Assembly: GCA_020024265.1 (NCBI GenBank)
Contig: JAHHTW010000005.1
Location: 1-64,000, forward strand
Reading direction: 5' to 3'
From: Anaerotignum sp.
Lineage (GTDB): Bacteria > Bacillota > Clostridia > Lachnospirales > Anaerotignaceae
Length of the DNA stretch: 64,000 nucleotides
Numbering within the stretch: the first letter of the stretch is position 1; the number at the start of each line of letters is the position of its first letter. Made by a program: the position numbers and the translations under genes. Below, piece by piece: positions 9,375-18,226 of the stretch. The notes beneath the pieces were generated by a model, which worked only from the letters and a program-made list of their open reading frames with translations, was not told the origin of the DNA and did no database searches.

Positions 9375-9412
9375 GAGCTGAAGGTCGATGGGAAGGCTTT
9401 CGGCTCTTTTTC
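9375..9412 (+). terminator. Terminator after apbE
   Basis: GAGCTGAAGG...CTTTCGGCTC forms an imperfect stem, followed by TTTTTC. Confidence 0.65.
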
Positions 9413-9518
9413 TGTTGCAAAGAACCTGAGAAAAAATAGATGGTAACATGATGAATATACTTCAAGTAAAAAGGATTGGAAAAAATTGTTTTTATATGTC
9501 GTAATGTGATATAAAATC

Positions 9519-9547
9519 TTGTGAGCGTTCGTAAAATAGCGTATAAT
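9519..9547 (+). promoter_or_regulatory. Promoter for the SWIM-MoxR-VWA operon
   Basis: TTGTGA (9519-9524), a 17-base spacer and a consensus TATAAT (9542-9547), about 120 bases before the first gene. The rest of the 9413-9669 gap shows nothing I can name. Confidence 0.55.
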
Positions 9548-9669
9548 GAAAGAAAAATGTTTGTCTGGTAGGGACATCTGTTACAATGTATTCAAAAAAT
9601 AAGAACCAACAACCACTGCATGATATGGTTGTATGATGCAGAATGTATGATGGAGAGGATGATATTGCG

Positions 9670-11109
9670 ATGAAAATTACAGAAGATTGGATTGTGGCGC
9701 AGGCACCCAATGCCACTGCCGTACAAAATGGAAGGAAGCTTTCTCAAAAGGGCAGCTTTTCTCAATTGGGAAGAACGGAAGATGCATTATTATTTTGGGC
9801 GGAGTGTGCAGGAAGCGGTAAAAATCCATACCATACCTCTATTGATTTTACGAATGAAGATACACCTACCTGTAGATGCTCTTGTCCAAGCAGGCAATTT
9901 CCCTGTAAGCATGCAGTTGGATTGATGTTTGAAATATTGGCACAAAAGCCCTTTGCTGTTGCACAAGTGCCGGATGACTTGGCAGAAAAAAGAGCAAAAC
10001 AGGCAGCCAAGGTTGCCAAAAAAGAGAAGGAAGCCCAAACCCCCGAAAAGCCCAAACGTACCAACAATGCTGCAAAGGTCAAAAAAATCAAAAAGCAGCT
10101 GGAGGGACTGGAAAAGGCAGAACAAATGGTATCCGACTTACTGTTTCATGGTTTGGGTACATTGACCGGTTCCTCTGCCAAAAGCTATGAAAAGCTGGCA
10201 AAGGATTTGGGGAGCTACTATCTGGTAGGGGCGCAAACTGCCTTTATACGATTGGCAAATGAAGTAGAAAAGATACAAAAAAATACGGAAAAAACAGATT
10301 ATCAGGAAGCCATACGTATTTTGATCCGGTTGAATGCCATGCTGCAAAAATCAAAAGCTTTTTTGCAGGAGAAATTGGATAAAAAAGAATATGATATGGA
10401 GGACAATCTCCTGTACGAAGCATTGGGCGGGATATGGAAGCTGGATGAATTGGAAAAAATCGGTTCCTTTCAAGAAGATGCCCAGTTGGTACAGCTATCC
10501 TTTGATGTTTTGTTTGATGATGCCAAAAAGGAATATATCGATAGAGGGTATTGGATGAATTTGGACAATGGTAATATTTATCAAACATGCAATTACCGTC
10601 CGATCAAGGCTTTGAAATATATCAAGGCAGAGGATACTTGCTTTGAGGTGGTACATGTGCCAAAATTATTTTATTATCCGGGCAGCGGCAACCAGCGTGT
10701 GCGTTGGGATGGCTGTACCATGGAGCCAATGGACAGCCGGACGTTGGAGAAGGTAATACAGTTTGCACAAACAGATTGGGCACAGGTGATCAAACAGGTC
10801 AAAAATGAAATCAAAAATACATTATCAGAGAAATATTTGGCAGTTGCCATTGGGTTTCATAAAATCGGCAAAGTTCAGGATGAGCTTGTGCTAGAGAATC
10901 AAAAGGGAGAACGAATCATACTGAGAGATCGTGTGGCAGATGGTGAGGATCATGCTTCTGTAAGAAATTTGGAATGGTTGCCCGATATGGAGCAAAAAGA
11001 AAATCAGGTGTTATTTGGTTTCATGTTTTATGATTCCAAGGATGCACGCCTTTGCATGCAGCCATATAGCATCATTACAAAAGAACAAATTTTCCGCTTG
11101 CAGTATTAA
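9670..11109 (+). CDS. SWIM zinc-finger protein
   Basis: First gene of a five-gene operon. Residues ~65-85 carry the SWIM signature CRCSCPSRQFPCKH (CxCx(n)CxH), a zinc-binding module seen in DNA- or protein-interacting bacterial proteins. A Lys/Ala-rich charged, probably coiled stretch follows (~105-155), then about 320 residues of unrecognised sequence with helical character. ATG 9670 is preferred over the in-frame ATG at 9643 because GAGAGG (9653-9658) is positioned for it; the product is 479 residues. The next gene starts 16 bases downstream. SWIM proteins are known neighbours of MoxR/VWA/DUF5682 genes in other bacteria (family knowledge). Molecular function is unknown; inferred to recognise substrate or nucleic acid for the operon's ATPase system. 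Confidence 0.8.
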   Translation: MKITEDWIVAQAPNATAVQNGRKLSQKGSFSQLGRTEDALLFWAECAGSGKNPYHTSIDFTNEDTPTCRCSCPSRQFPCKHAVGLMFEILAQKPFAVAQVPDDLAEKRAKQAAKVAKKEKEAQTPEKPKRTNNAAKVKKIKKQLEGLEKAEQMVSDLLFHGLGTLTGSSAKSYEKLAKDLGSYYLVGAQTAFIRLANEVEKIQKNTEKTDYQEAIRILIRLNAMLQKSKAFLQEKLDKKEYDMEDNLLYEALGGIWKLDELEKIGSFQEDAQLVQLSFDVLFDDAKKEYIDRGYWMNLDNGNIYQTCNYRPIKALKYIKAEDTCFEVVHVPKLFYYPGSGNQRVRWDGCTMEPMDSRTLEKVIQFAQTDWAQVIKQVKNEIKNTLSEKYLAVAIGFHKIGKVQDELVLENQKGERIILRDRVADGEDHASVRNLEWLPDMEQKENQVLFGFMFYDSKDARLCMQPYSIITKEQIFRLQY

Positions 11110-11125
11110 AAGGGGGTAATCATAT

Positions 11126-13048
11126 ATGAATCCATTATCAGAATTAAAGGAACGTCTGGTATATATTTCTGTAGCAGGGATACAGCTGATTGCAGAAGAT
11201 TTTAGACTCAAAAAAGCAATCGAAGCAATGGAGCCACTGTCCAAGAAAAATCCTGTTTTTCAAAAAATTTATACAGATGCACAAGCATTGCTGCATGCAG
11301 ATCGGCAACAGCAAAGCGTATTGCTTTTGAACTTGCTTGGTATCATGGATGCTGTTTTGTATACGCAGGCAGGTACGGGTATAGAAGGCGATTTTATAGA
11401 GCTTCCGCAAAGGGAAACGGCAGGAAAAATCATACAAATGCGCTACAGTGAAATTTATCCCTTGCTGCATGCATTGACCAATACCGGTTCTGGTCGTCTG
11501 GAAGTCATGCATCATACCATAGCAGAGCATCCAGAATATTTCACAGACTATCGTGTGCGGCGTGCATTGATTGGAGATTTGGGAGATTCGTATGGGGAAA
11601 TGGCAGAAGTGGTATTTGCTGTTTTGAAAGCATTGGCTACAGGAGAAGCCATCAAGCAGTATGTATCTTCTGAAGGATATCAGTATCTCTATCACAATCA
11701 TTTGCAGGATTTTTATTTGCCGCAAATAGATTCCAAATGCCTAGTGGCACAATTAAAGCAAGACTTTGATCCAAATGGCAAGAGAGATATGGAAAAGAGA
11801 GTTGCATTGGTTGGTATCATTGCAAAAGAAAAAGAAAACGATTGGTATATTTCTCTGCTTGAACATTCTGCAAAGGGTGTGAGAGATGAAGCAATTACTG
11901 CACTTGGATATTCCAAAGAAAATATTCCGCTGTTATTGGAACTGGTGAAGAAATCGAGATCCAAAGAAACCATCTATAAGGCACTGAGTAAATGGGATAT
12001 TCCGGAGGTGACGGATTTTTGGGCAGAAGAATTGCGTAAGGGCATCAAGGCTGCATCCTATTTGAATCAAATTACAGATGATACCATTTCTGATATCATT
12101 GCAGAAAAGCTGAAAGCACTTTTAGAAGAAGTTGTTGGCAAAACAGAAATGACATCAGAGCAGTACGATCAGCTGAGTGTATTATTGAAGGCAACTGTGA
12201 ACAAAACATCCGATCAGATGTTGCAGCTGTATCAGTGGATATTGGACAATCACAAAAAATTGCCGGAAAATCGTGTGTGGCATACCTCCCGATATAGCAT
12301 CCATATCATGCGATTGCTGCAAGAAAGAATTGCACAGACGGTGATTTCCGGTTATCCAAAGAAATTGGTTGATTTCCTGGATGGACTAAATAAAAACCAG
12401 CAGGAGCAGCTTCAGACAGCATGCTATGTGGCAGATATTTTGACAATGCCTGCAAATCTGTTTTATGAGAAATGGGCAAATAGGAAGCTGAAACGTAGTA
12501 ATATAGAATGTAATATTGTATATCAAGATGGTGTGCAAGATGTTGTGATGTTTTTTTATGGTGCGTTTGGGTATTCATATTACGAAGATGCTACGTCTGT
12601 CCGCCGTAAAATTAAGGAGCCGCTTGACGTTCGGTGGTATGATTTTTTCATCAAAAATGATTGGGAGAAGGAACTTGGACAGCTGACACCTCTGCACCTT
12701 CCGGAAGTTTGCGCAAAGGTTGGACAATATTTTTATCAAAAGCTGACCGAAACGGAAAAGAAGAAAAAATATGATCACAATCTGGTATTAGGTCGCTTAC
12801 ATATGCTGCACAAATTAGGCTGGAAAGAATGGAAGGATATCATATGGATGCAGTGTAAAAAATATACCGGTCTGCAACAGTGGAATGTGATTGTTTTACT
12901 GGAAGCATATCGACAATGCGTAGATGCAGATACATTATCCGCAGAAGCAGAGCATATTTTGGCATATTATCAGAAACAATCCGGAAATACAGTCAATATC
13001 GCAGATACACTCAAAGAAAAATTTATGGAACATGGATTTTTGAAGTAA
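11126..13048 (+). CDS. Large helical-repeat protein of the MoxR/VWA operon
   Basis: This 640-residue protein starts at ATG 11126, seven bases or so after AAGGGGG. There is no signal peptide or membrane helix, so it is cytoplasmic. The central part (about residues 180-330) looks like HEAT-type helical repeats: residues 250-275 read like one repeat (ALGYSKENIPLLLELVKKSR). The C-terminal third is aromatic and charged and unrecognised. Close spacing to the SWIM gene upstream and the MoxR gene 22 bases downstream places it in one transcript. By position it corresponds to the scaffold-like helical protein often found with SWIM/MoxR/DUF5682/VWA genes; this is inference. I do not recognise an enzymatic motif. 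Confidence 0.7.
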   Translation: MNPLSELKERLVYISVAGIQLIAEDFRLKKAIEAMEPLSKKNPVFQKIYTDAQALLHADRQQQSVLLLNLLGIMDAVLYTQAGTGIEGDFIELPQRETAGKIIQMRYSEIYPLLHALTNTGSGRLEVMHHTIAEHPEYFTDYRVRRALIGDLGDSYGEMAEVVFAVLKALATGEAIKQYVSSEGYQYLYHNHLQDFYLPQIDSKCLVAQLKQDFDPNGKRDMEKRVALVGIIAKEKENDWYISLLEHSAKGVRDEAITALGYSKENIPLLLELVKKSRSKETIYKALSKWDIPEVTDFWAEELRKGIKAASYLNQITDDTISDIIAEKLKALLEEVVGKTEMTSEQYDQLSVLLKATVNKTSDQMLQLYQWILDNHKKLPENRVWHTSRYSIHIMRLLQERIAQTVISGYPKKLVDFLDGLNKNQQEQLQTACYVADILTMPANLFYEKWANRKLKRSNIECNIVYQDGVQDVVMFFYGAFGYSYYEDATSVRRKIKEPLDVRWYDFFIKNDWEKELGQLTPLHLPEVCAKVGQYFYQKLTETEKKKKYDHNLVLGRLHMLHKLGWKEWKDIIWMQCKKYTGLQQWNVIVLLEAYRQCVDADTLSAEAEHILAYYQKQSGNTVNIADTLKEKFMEHGFLK

Positions 13049-13070
13049 GATTTACAACAGAGGAGGGAAT

Positions 13071-14156
13071 ATGAAAATGCAAACCATACAAAGACTGCCT
13101 GCGGAGGAGTTATTCAAAAATGAAATCGCTGCATTGATTGCTGCGGAAAAAGACCCGATTCCAACCGGGTGGCAAATGTCACCAAGGTCTGTACTGACCT
13201 ATATTTGCGGTGGTAAGGCAGGCAAAACAAAGATTACACCAAAATACATAGGCAATCAGAGATTGGTAGAGATTTGCATTGCAACATTGGTGACAGACCG
13301 TGCGTTGCTCCTAATTGGGGAGCCCGGTACTGCAAAATCATGGTTGAGTGAGCATTTGACAGCAGCCATCAATGGAGATTCCACAAAAGTAGTACAAGGA
13401 ACGGCAGGTACAACAGAGGAACATATCCGTTATTCTTGGAATTATGCTATGCTGATTGCAAAAGGTCCCTGTCCGGAAGCGATGGTAAAAAGCCCTGTGT
13501 ATCATGCCATGGAGCAAGGTGCGATTGCACGTGTGGAGGAAATTTCACGTTGTGCAAGCGAAGTACAGGATGCTTTGATATCCATATTGTCCGAAAAGCG
13601 TGTGGCAGTACCTGAGCTTGGGGTGGAGGTTCCTGCACAAAAAGGATTTTCTGTCATTGCTACTGCAAATACAAGGGACAAAGGGGTCAATGATATGTCG
13701 GCAGCATTGAAGCGTCGTTTTAATATTGTTGTTTTGCCTGCGCCCAATACATTGAAAAGTGAAATGGAAATCGTAGAAAGCCGTGTACAGCAGCTATCCG
13801 CCAATTTGGATTTGTTTGCGGAAACACCGGATACCGATGTCATTGAGCAGGTGGTTACGATTTTCAGAGAACTGCGCAATGGTGTGACATTGGATGGAAA
13901 ACAAAAACTCAAAAGTACGAGTGGTGTACTATCCACAGCAGAGGCAATTTCTCTTTTGACCAATTCCATGGCTTTGGCAGGCAGCTTTGGCAGTGGAAGA
14001 ATTGAGCCAAGAGATCTTGCGGCAGCATTGCAGGGAGCAGTCATAAAAGATGAAGACAAAGACAGTATCAGCTGGAAGGAATATTTGGAAAATGTTATGA
14101 AAAAACGAGGGGAACAATGGCGTCCACTGTATCACGCCTGCAAGGAGCTGAGATAA
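13071..14156 (+). CDS. MoxR-family AAA+ ATPase
   Basis: MoxR ATPases act as chaperone-like remodelers, usually with a VWA partner encoded nearby, as here at 16506. The 361-residue protein has Walker A GEPGTAKS (residues 83-90), a Walker B-like RVEEISRC (EE in place of the more usual DE), sensor-1 region VIATANTRDKG, and the arginine-finger-like ALKRRFNIVVLP. The C-terminal lid follows. AGGAGGG lies only four bases before ATG 13071; ATG 13077 has better spacing and could be the true start. The stop is followed after a single base by the next gene, so translation is probably coupled. Catalytic residues look intact. The substrate is unknown. Confidence 0.9.
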   Translation: MKMQTIQRLPAEELFKNEIAALIAAEKDPIPTGWQMSPRSVLTYICGGKAGKTKITPKYIGNQRLVEICIATLVTDRALLLIGEPGTAKSWLSEHLTAAINGDSTKVVQGTAGTTEEHIRYSWNYAMLIAKGPCPEAMVKSPVYHAMEQGAIARVEEISRCASEVQDALISILSEKRVAVPELGVEVPAQKGFSVIATANTRDKGVNDMSAALKRRFNIVVLPAPNTLKSEMEIVESRVQQLSANLDLFAETPDTDVIEQVVTIFRELRNGVTLDGKQKLKSTSGVLSTAEAISLLTNSMALAGSFGSGRIEPRDLAAALQGAVIKDEDKDSISWKEYLENVMKKRGEQWRPLYHACKELR

Positions 14157-14157
14157 T

Positions 14158-16425
14158 ATGGCAACACCGATTTATTTTGGAGTGCGGCACCTTTCGCCGG
14201 CAGCAGCCCATCACGTGCGTTTGGAGCTGGAACGGGTACAGCCGGATGTTGTTTTGATTGAAGGCCCTTCGGACTTGAATCATCAAATGCAGTGGATTTA
14301 CCACGAGCAGACCGTTTTGCCGATTGCCATTCTTGCATATACACAAGAAAGCCCCATTCGTACATTACTTTATCCTTTTGCCGTGTATTCTCCGGAATAT
14401 CAGGCGATATTATGGGCAAAGGAACATCATGTGCCTTGTCGGTTTATGGATTTGCCATCGGATGTTTTTTTGGCAATTTGGGAAGAAACGGAAGAAAATG
14501 ATGGGGAAACTGATGGGGAAAATGTAGAGGAAACCGGAACAACTACGGAGCAGGTGTATCAAAGGATGGAGGAGCTTTTGGGAGAATCTCATGATACATT
14601 TTGGGAACGGAATTTTGAGCAGTTGGACAAGGAATACATGCAGGCAGCTGCCGCATTTGGGCAGCAGCTCAGACAAACGGCGACAGATTCCCCCTATCGT
14701 ACAGCTGAGAATCATATCAGAGAAGCCTATATGAAGCGTGTGATTGTACAGGCGCAAAAAGAAGGCTTTGAAACGGTATTTTGTGTTTGTGGCGCATATC
14801 ATGTAGAGGGTTTGCAGAACAATGTGCCTTTGACAGATGCGGAGGAAAAACAACTGCCACGTGTGCAGGTGAATACAACGCTTATGCCATATTCTTATTA
14901 TCGTTTGTCACAGCGCTCCGGCTATGGAGCAGGCAACCAAGCACCTGCATATTTTGAACTTTTGTGGGATGCCATGTGTGACGGCAAATTGGAGCAGGCA
15001 ACCTATCGCTATCTTACAGAAATTGCCATACAACAAAGAAAACAGGGGCAGATGACATCATCAGCAGAAGTGATAGAAGCCTCCCGTCTGGCAATTGCGC
15101 TTTCCAAAATGCGCTTAGGGCGTTTTCCTGTATTGCAGGATTTGAGAGATGCTGCCATTACCTGCATGGGACATGGTAATTTTTCTGAAATTTCCGTATC
15201 CACGGCACAGGTGGAGGTGGGTACCAAGATTGGCGCTTTACCTGAAGGTGTGAGTCGTACATCTATACAAGATGACTTTTACAGGCAGATCAAAGAGCTG
15301 CGTTTGGAAAAATATAAATCTGTACAAGTACAGCAGTTGCATTTGGACATAAGAGAGAATATCAGAGTAAAGTCTGAAAAATCTGCTTTTTTGGACTTAC
15401 ACCGTTCTTTTTTTCTACATCGTTTGCGTGTATTACATGTCAATTTTGGTACACAGATGCAAAGCCGTCAAACCAATGCAAATTGGGGAGAGTATTGGAA
15501 TGTATGCTGGGTACCGGAAACAGAAATTGAAATCATAGAAGCATCGTTACTGGGAGATACGGTAGCGTCTGCGGCATCCTTTGCGCTGAAAGAAAAGGCA
15601 GACCAAAGCAGTGATATCGCACAGGCAGCAGAGGTATTTCAGGATGCGTTTTTATGCGGTATTCCGCAAGCGGCGAAGTATGCACTTTCGATACTGCAAA
15701 AAATCTCAATTGATACTGCTGCGGTTGCGGAGGTTGCAAAAACAGCAGAGCATTTATCTTCCGTTATTCGGTATGGGGACTTGCGTCAATTTGCATCCAA
15801 ACCCATTATACCGTTATTGGAACAGCTGTTTTTGCGTGCCTGTCTTACCATGGAGGAAGGTTGTAATTGTGATGAGGAAGCATCCAAGGCGGTGATGGAA
15901 AGTATAGAGCGTATCAATCAGGTACAGCTGCATCATGACTTTTTGGATGAAAACAGATGGATTGATGTATTGCAGTCCATTGCAGATCGGGATGATTTGA
16001 ATACAAAATGCTCAGGCTTTGCCATGGCAACATTGATAGAAAGAGGATTGGTAGATGAAGCATTTTTATCTATGGAAGTTTCCAGAAGATTGTCAAGGGG
16101 GGTACCGGCAGATTTGGCAGCAGGTTGGTTTGAAGGCTTGGCAAAAAAGAATCGGTATTCCTTGATTGTACGGCTTTCTTTGTGGAAGGAACTGGATACT
16201 TACTTGCAGGAACTGGATGAAAATGATTTCAAACGGGCATTGGTATTTTTAAGAAGGGCGTTTGCGGACTTTACTGCGAATGAAAAAAGTGATATTGCTG
16301 AAAATTTGGGTGAAATTTGGGGTGTAGAGCCGGAGCAGGCAGCGGATGTACTGATGCGTCCCACAACCGAGCAGGAAGATGAATTTTTACAAGGATTGGA
16401 TGATTTTGACTTTGATGATATTTAG
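14158..16425 (+). CDS. DUF5682-like protein with TraB/TIKI-type N-terminal motifs
   Basis: The 755-residue product starts one base after the MoxR stop. Its N-terminus reads FGVRHLSPAAAHHV with VVLIEGPSDL at ~31-40, and CGAYHVEGL near residue 220. This GxRH...EGP...GaxH layout is typical of DUF5682 and resembles the TraB/TIKI/EreA-like fold, whose conserved Glu and His residues are thought to bind metal or act catalytically. An acidic Glu-rich insert lies at ~110-130. The C-terminal ~400 residues are helical and end in an acidic tail (DDFDFDDI). No signal peptide is seen, so it is cytoplasmic. The operon links it to MoxR and VWA. The enzymatic activity is inferred from motifs only. Confidence 0.72.
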   Translation: MATPIYFGVRHLSPAAAHHVRLELERVQPDVVLIEGPSDLNHQMQWIYHEQTVLPIAILAYTQESPIRTLLYPFAVYSPEYQAILWAKEHHVPCRFMDLPSDVFLAIWEETEENDGETDGENVEETGTTTEQVYQRMEELLGESHDTFWERNFEQLDKEYMQAAAAFGQQLRQTATDSPYRTAENHIREAYMKRVIVQAQKEGFETVFCVCGAYHVEGLQNNVPLTDAEEKQLPRVQVNTTLMPYSYYRLSQRSGYGAGNQAPAYFELLWDAMCDGKLEQATYRYLTEIAIQQRKQGQMTSSAEVIEASRLAIALSKMRLGRFPVLQDLRDAAITCMGHGNFSEISVSTAQVEVGTKIGALPEGVSRTSIQDDFYRQIKELRLEKYKSVQVQQLHLDIRENIRVKSEKSAFLDLHRSFFLHRLRVLHVNFGTQMQSRQTNANWGEYWNVCWVPETEIEIIEASLLGDTVASAASFALKEKADQSSDIAQAAEVFQDAFLCGIPQAAKYALSILQKISIDTAAVAEVAKTAEHLSSVIRYGDLRQFASKPIIPLLEQLFLRACLTMEEGCNCDEEASKAVMESIERINQVQLHHDFLDENRWIDVLQSIADRDDLNTKCSGFAMATLIERGLVDEAFLSMEVSRRLSRGVPADLAAGWFEGLAKKNRYSLIVRLSLWKELDTYLQELDENDFKRALVFLRRAFADFTANEKSDIAENLGEIWGVEPEQAADVLMRPTTEQEDEFLQGLDDFDFDDI

Positions 16426-16505
16426 GAAGTATTGAAAAAAATCTGTTGTTCTATGATTTTTCAAAGAAATGTTTTGGAATACACAGGAAAGGAGGGATTT
16501 TCTAT

Positions 16506-17687
16506 ATGCAAAAGGAGCAAATGTCCAGATGGCGTTTGATTTTGGGCAATGAAACACAAGAAAATTTTGATCAGATGGGTATGACGACACTTTCTAAGGA
16601 GCAGCTTTTGATGGATAGTGCGCTTGCAGAAATATACGGAAATGGTGAACAATGCGGTTTTGGCGGAGGTGGTGGCAATGGCAAGTCCGCACCCAAAATC
16701 AGTAAATGGCTGGGAGACATTCGCAGTCTGTTTGATCCGGATATGGTAGCCATTGTACAAAATGATGCCATTGAACGAAAGGGACTCAAGCAACTGCTTT
16801 TGGAGCCGGAGCTTTTGGAAAATTTGGAGCCGGATCTCAATATGGCATCGACACTGTTGATGCTCAAAGACCAAATCCCCAAAAAGTCAAAAGAATCTGC
16901 ACGAAAATTTATACAGAGGATTGTAGATGAAATCAACAAAAAAATGGCAAGCAATCTGCAAAGAGCAGTCACAGCAGCTTTGAATAAGCGGGAACATTCT
17001 CCCTTACCATCTGCTTCTGCCATTGATTTTCGCTATACCATTGCACGCAATCTGAAAAATTACAACCAAGATCTCAAGACCATCATTCCGGAGAGAGTAT
17101 ACTTCTTTGACAGAGCAAGTAAAGTCAACAAATGGAATGTCATATTGGACATCGACCAAAGCGGATCAATGGGAGAGTCTATCATCTATTCGTCTATTAT
17201 GGCATGTATTTTAGCATCTATGTCATCGGTCAAAACAAATGTAGTGGCATTTGATACAGAGATTATGGATTTGACAGAATTATGCCAAGACCCTGTAGAC
17301 TTGCTTTTTGGCTTTCAAATGGGCGGTGGAACCAATATTGCAAAATCGTTGGCATATTGCAAAAATTATATTGAGTCACCATCCAAAACGATATTCTTCT
17401 TGATTTCCGACTTGGAAGAAGGAGGCAATCGTGCAGGGCTTTTGCAGCATCTGCGTGAAATGAAAGAAAGCGGCGTTACAGTCATTGTACTGCTTGCGGT
17501 TGCAGACGGAGGGCGCCCTTATTACGATGAAACCACAGCACAAAGGATTTCTGCCATGGAAATTCCATGCTTTGCATGTACGCCCGAAAAATTACCGGAG
17601 CTTTTGGAACGTGCATTAAAGAAATATGATTTGGTGGAGTTTTCCAAACAAATGAAAAAGAAAAAAACAAAAAATACAAAGCAGTAA
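16506..17687 (+). CDS. VWA-domain protein of the MoxR operon (CoxE-like)
   Basis: The 393-residue protein starts at ATG 16506, nine bases after GGAGGG; an in-frame ATG at 16446 lacks a site. The N-terminal half is helical with a Gly-rich patch (~50-60). A VWA domain begins near residue 210 with the MIDAS motif DIDQSGS, then the threonine-loop MGGGTNIAKS and the acidic FLISDLEEGG, so metal-dependent binding looks intact. The C-terminus is strongly basic (Lys-rich). VWA partners of MoxR ATPases are thought to act as adaptors that present substrates or metal centres. It is the last gene of the operon and is followed by a terminator. Confidence 0.88.
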   Translation: MQKEQMSRWRLILGNETQENFDQMGMTTLSKEQLLMDSALAEIYGNGEQCGFGGGGGNGKSAPKISKWLGDIRSLFDPDMVAIVQNDAIERKGLKQLLLEPELLENLEPDLNMASTLLMLKDQIPKKSKESARKFIQRIVDEINKKMASNLQRAVTAALNKREHSPLPSASAIDFRYTIARNLKNYNQDLKTIIPERVYFFDRASKVNKWNVILDIDQSGSMGESIIYSSIMACILASMSSVKTNVVAFDTEIMDLTELCQDPVDLLFGFQMGGGTNIAKSLAYCKNYIESPSKTIFFLISDLEEGGNRAGLLQHLREMKESGVTVIVLLAVADGGRPYYDETTAQRISAMEIPCFACTPEKLPELLERALKKYDLVEFSKQMKKKKTKNTKQ

Positions 17688-17716
17688 CGCCATACGATAG
17701 ATGGGTATATACGATA

Positions 17717-17754
17717 TACAGCCTCTTTGAACGAATATGAGGCTGTATTTTTTT
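17717..17754 (+). terminator. Terminator of the SWIM-MoxR-VWA operon
   Basis: ACAGCCTC pairs with GAGGCTGT around TTTGAACGAATAT, followed by ATTTTTTT. Confidence 0.9.
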
Positions 17755-17843
17755 ACTTGTCGAGTATCATATGGAAATATCAGCCGTTCTGAGGATATTT
17801 GTATTTTGGATATGATGTTTTTGGAAAAAATACAAATGTACAC

Positions 17844-17872
17844 TTGACTTATATCATACAATGTGTTACAGT
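17844..17872 (+). promoter_or_regulatory. Promoter of the T-box leader
   Basis: TTGACT (17844-17849), 17-base spacer, TACAGT (17867-17872). It lies immediately upstream of the T-box leader. Confidence 0.5.
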
Positions 17873-17879
17873 TAATTCA

Positions 17880-18158
17880 TCGCACACATGCTTTAATGCG
17901 GAGAAGGAAGCAAGTAGAATGGAATCCGTTTTTTCAGAGAGCATCCGGTTGGTGAAAGGATGTAAAACCCTCCATTTGAATACATTCTGGAGCAGCCTGC
18001 CTGAAGAACATTGTGTAGGGGAGGACGGGAGCGCCCGATATTGCGCAGGTGTATGTTTGTACACTGTAAGGGGGATACTGTGAAGTATGCCCGAATCAGA
18101 GGTGGTATCACGAATCAATTCGTCCTCTGTCCTATTTTTGGGACAGAGGATTTTTTTA
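17880..18158 (+). promoter_or_regulatory. T-box leader, tyrosine (TAC) specifier
   Basis: Stem I features are readable: AAGTAG on the 5' side of the specifier loop, the closing helix AATGG/CCATT, an AGAGAGC element, and the specifier GAATAC, where TAC follows the usual GAA. The antiterminator segment GAGGTGGTATCACG carries TGGT, which can pair with an uncharged ACCA end. The terminator CCTCTGTCC / GGGACAGAGG with a T7 tract lies at 18124-18157. Low charged tRNA-Tyr is therefore expected to switch on the transporter downstream. The Tyr reading agrees with the GAATAC context of tyrS leaders in other Firmicutes. Confidence 0.85.
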
Positions 18159-18226
18159 TTGCCTGCATCATAGGAGTGTGTAAAGTGCGGTATAGAACAA
18201 GTAGGAACATAAAAGGAGCGTTTGAG

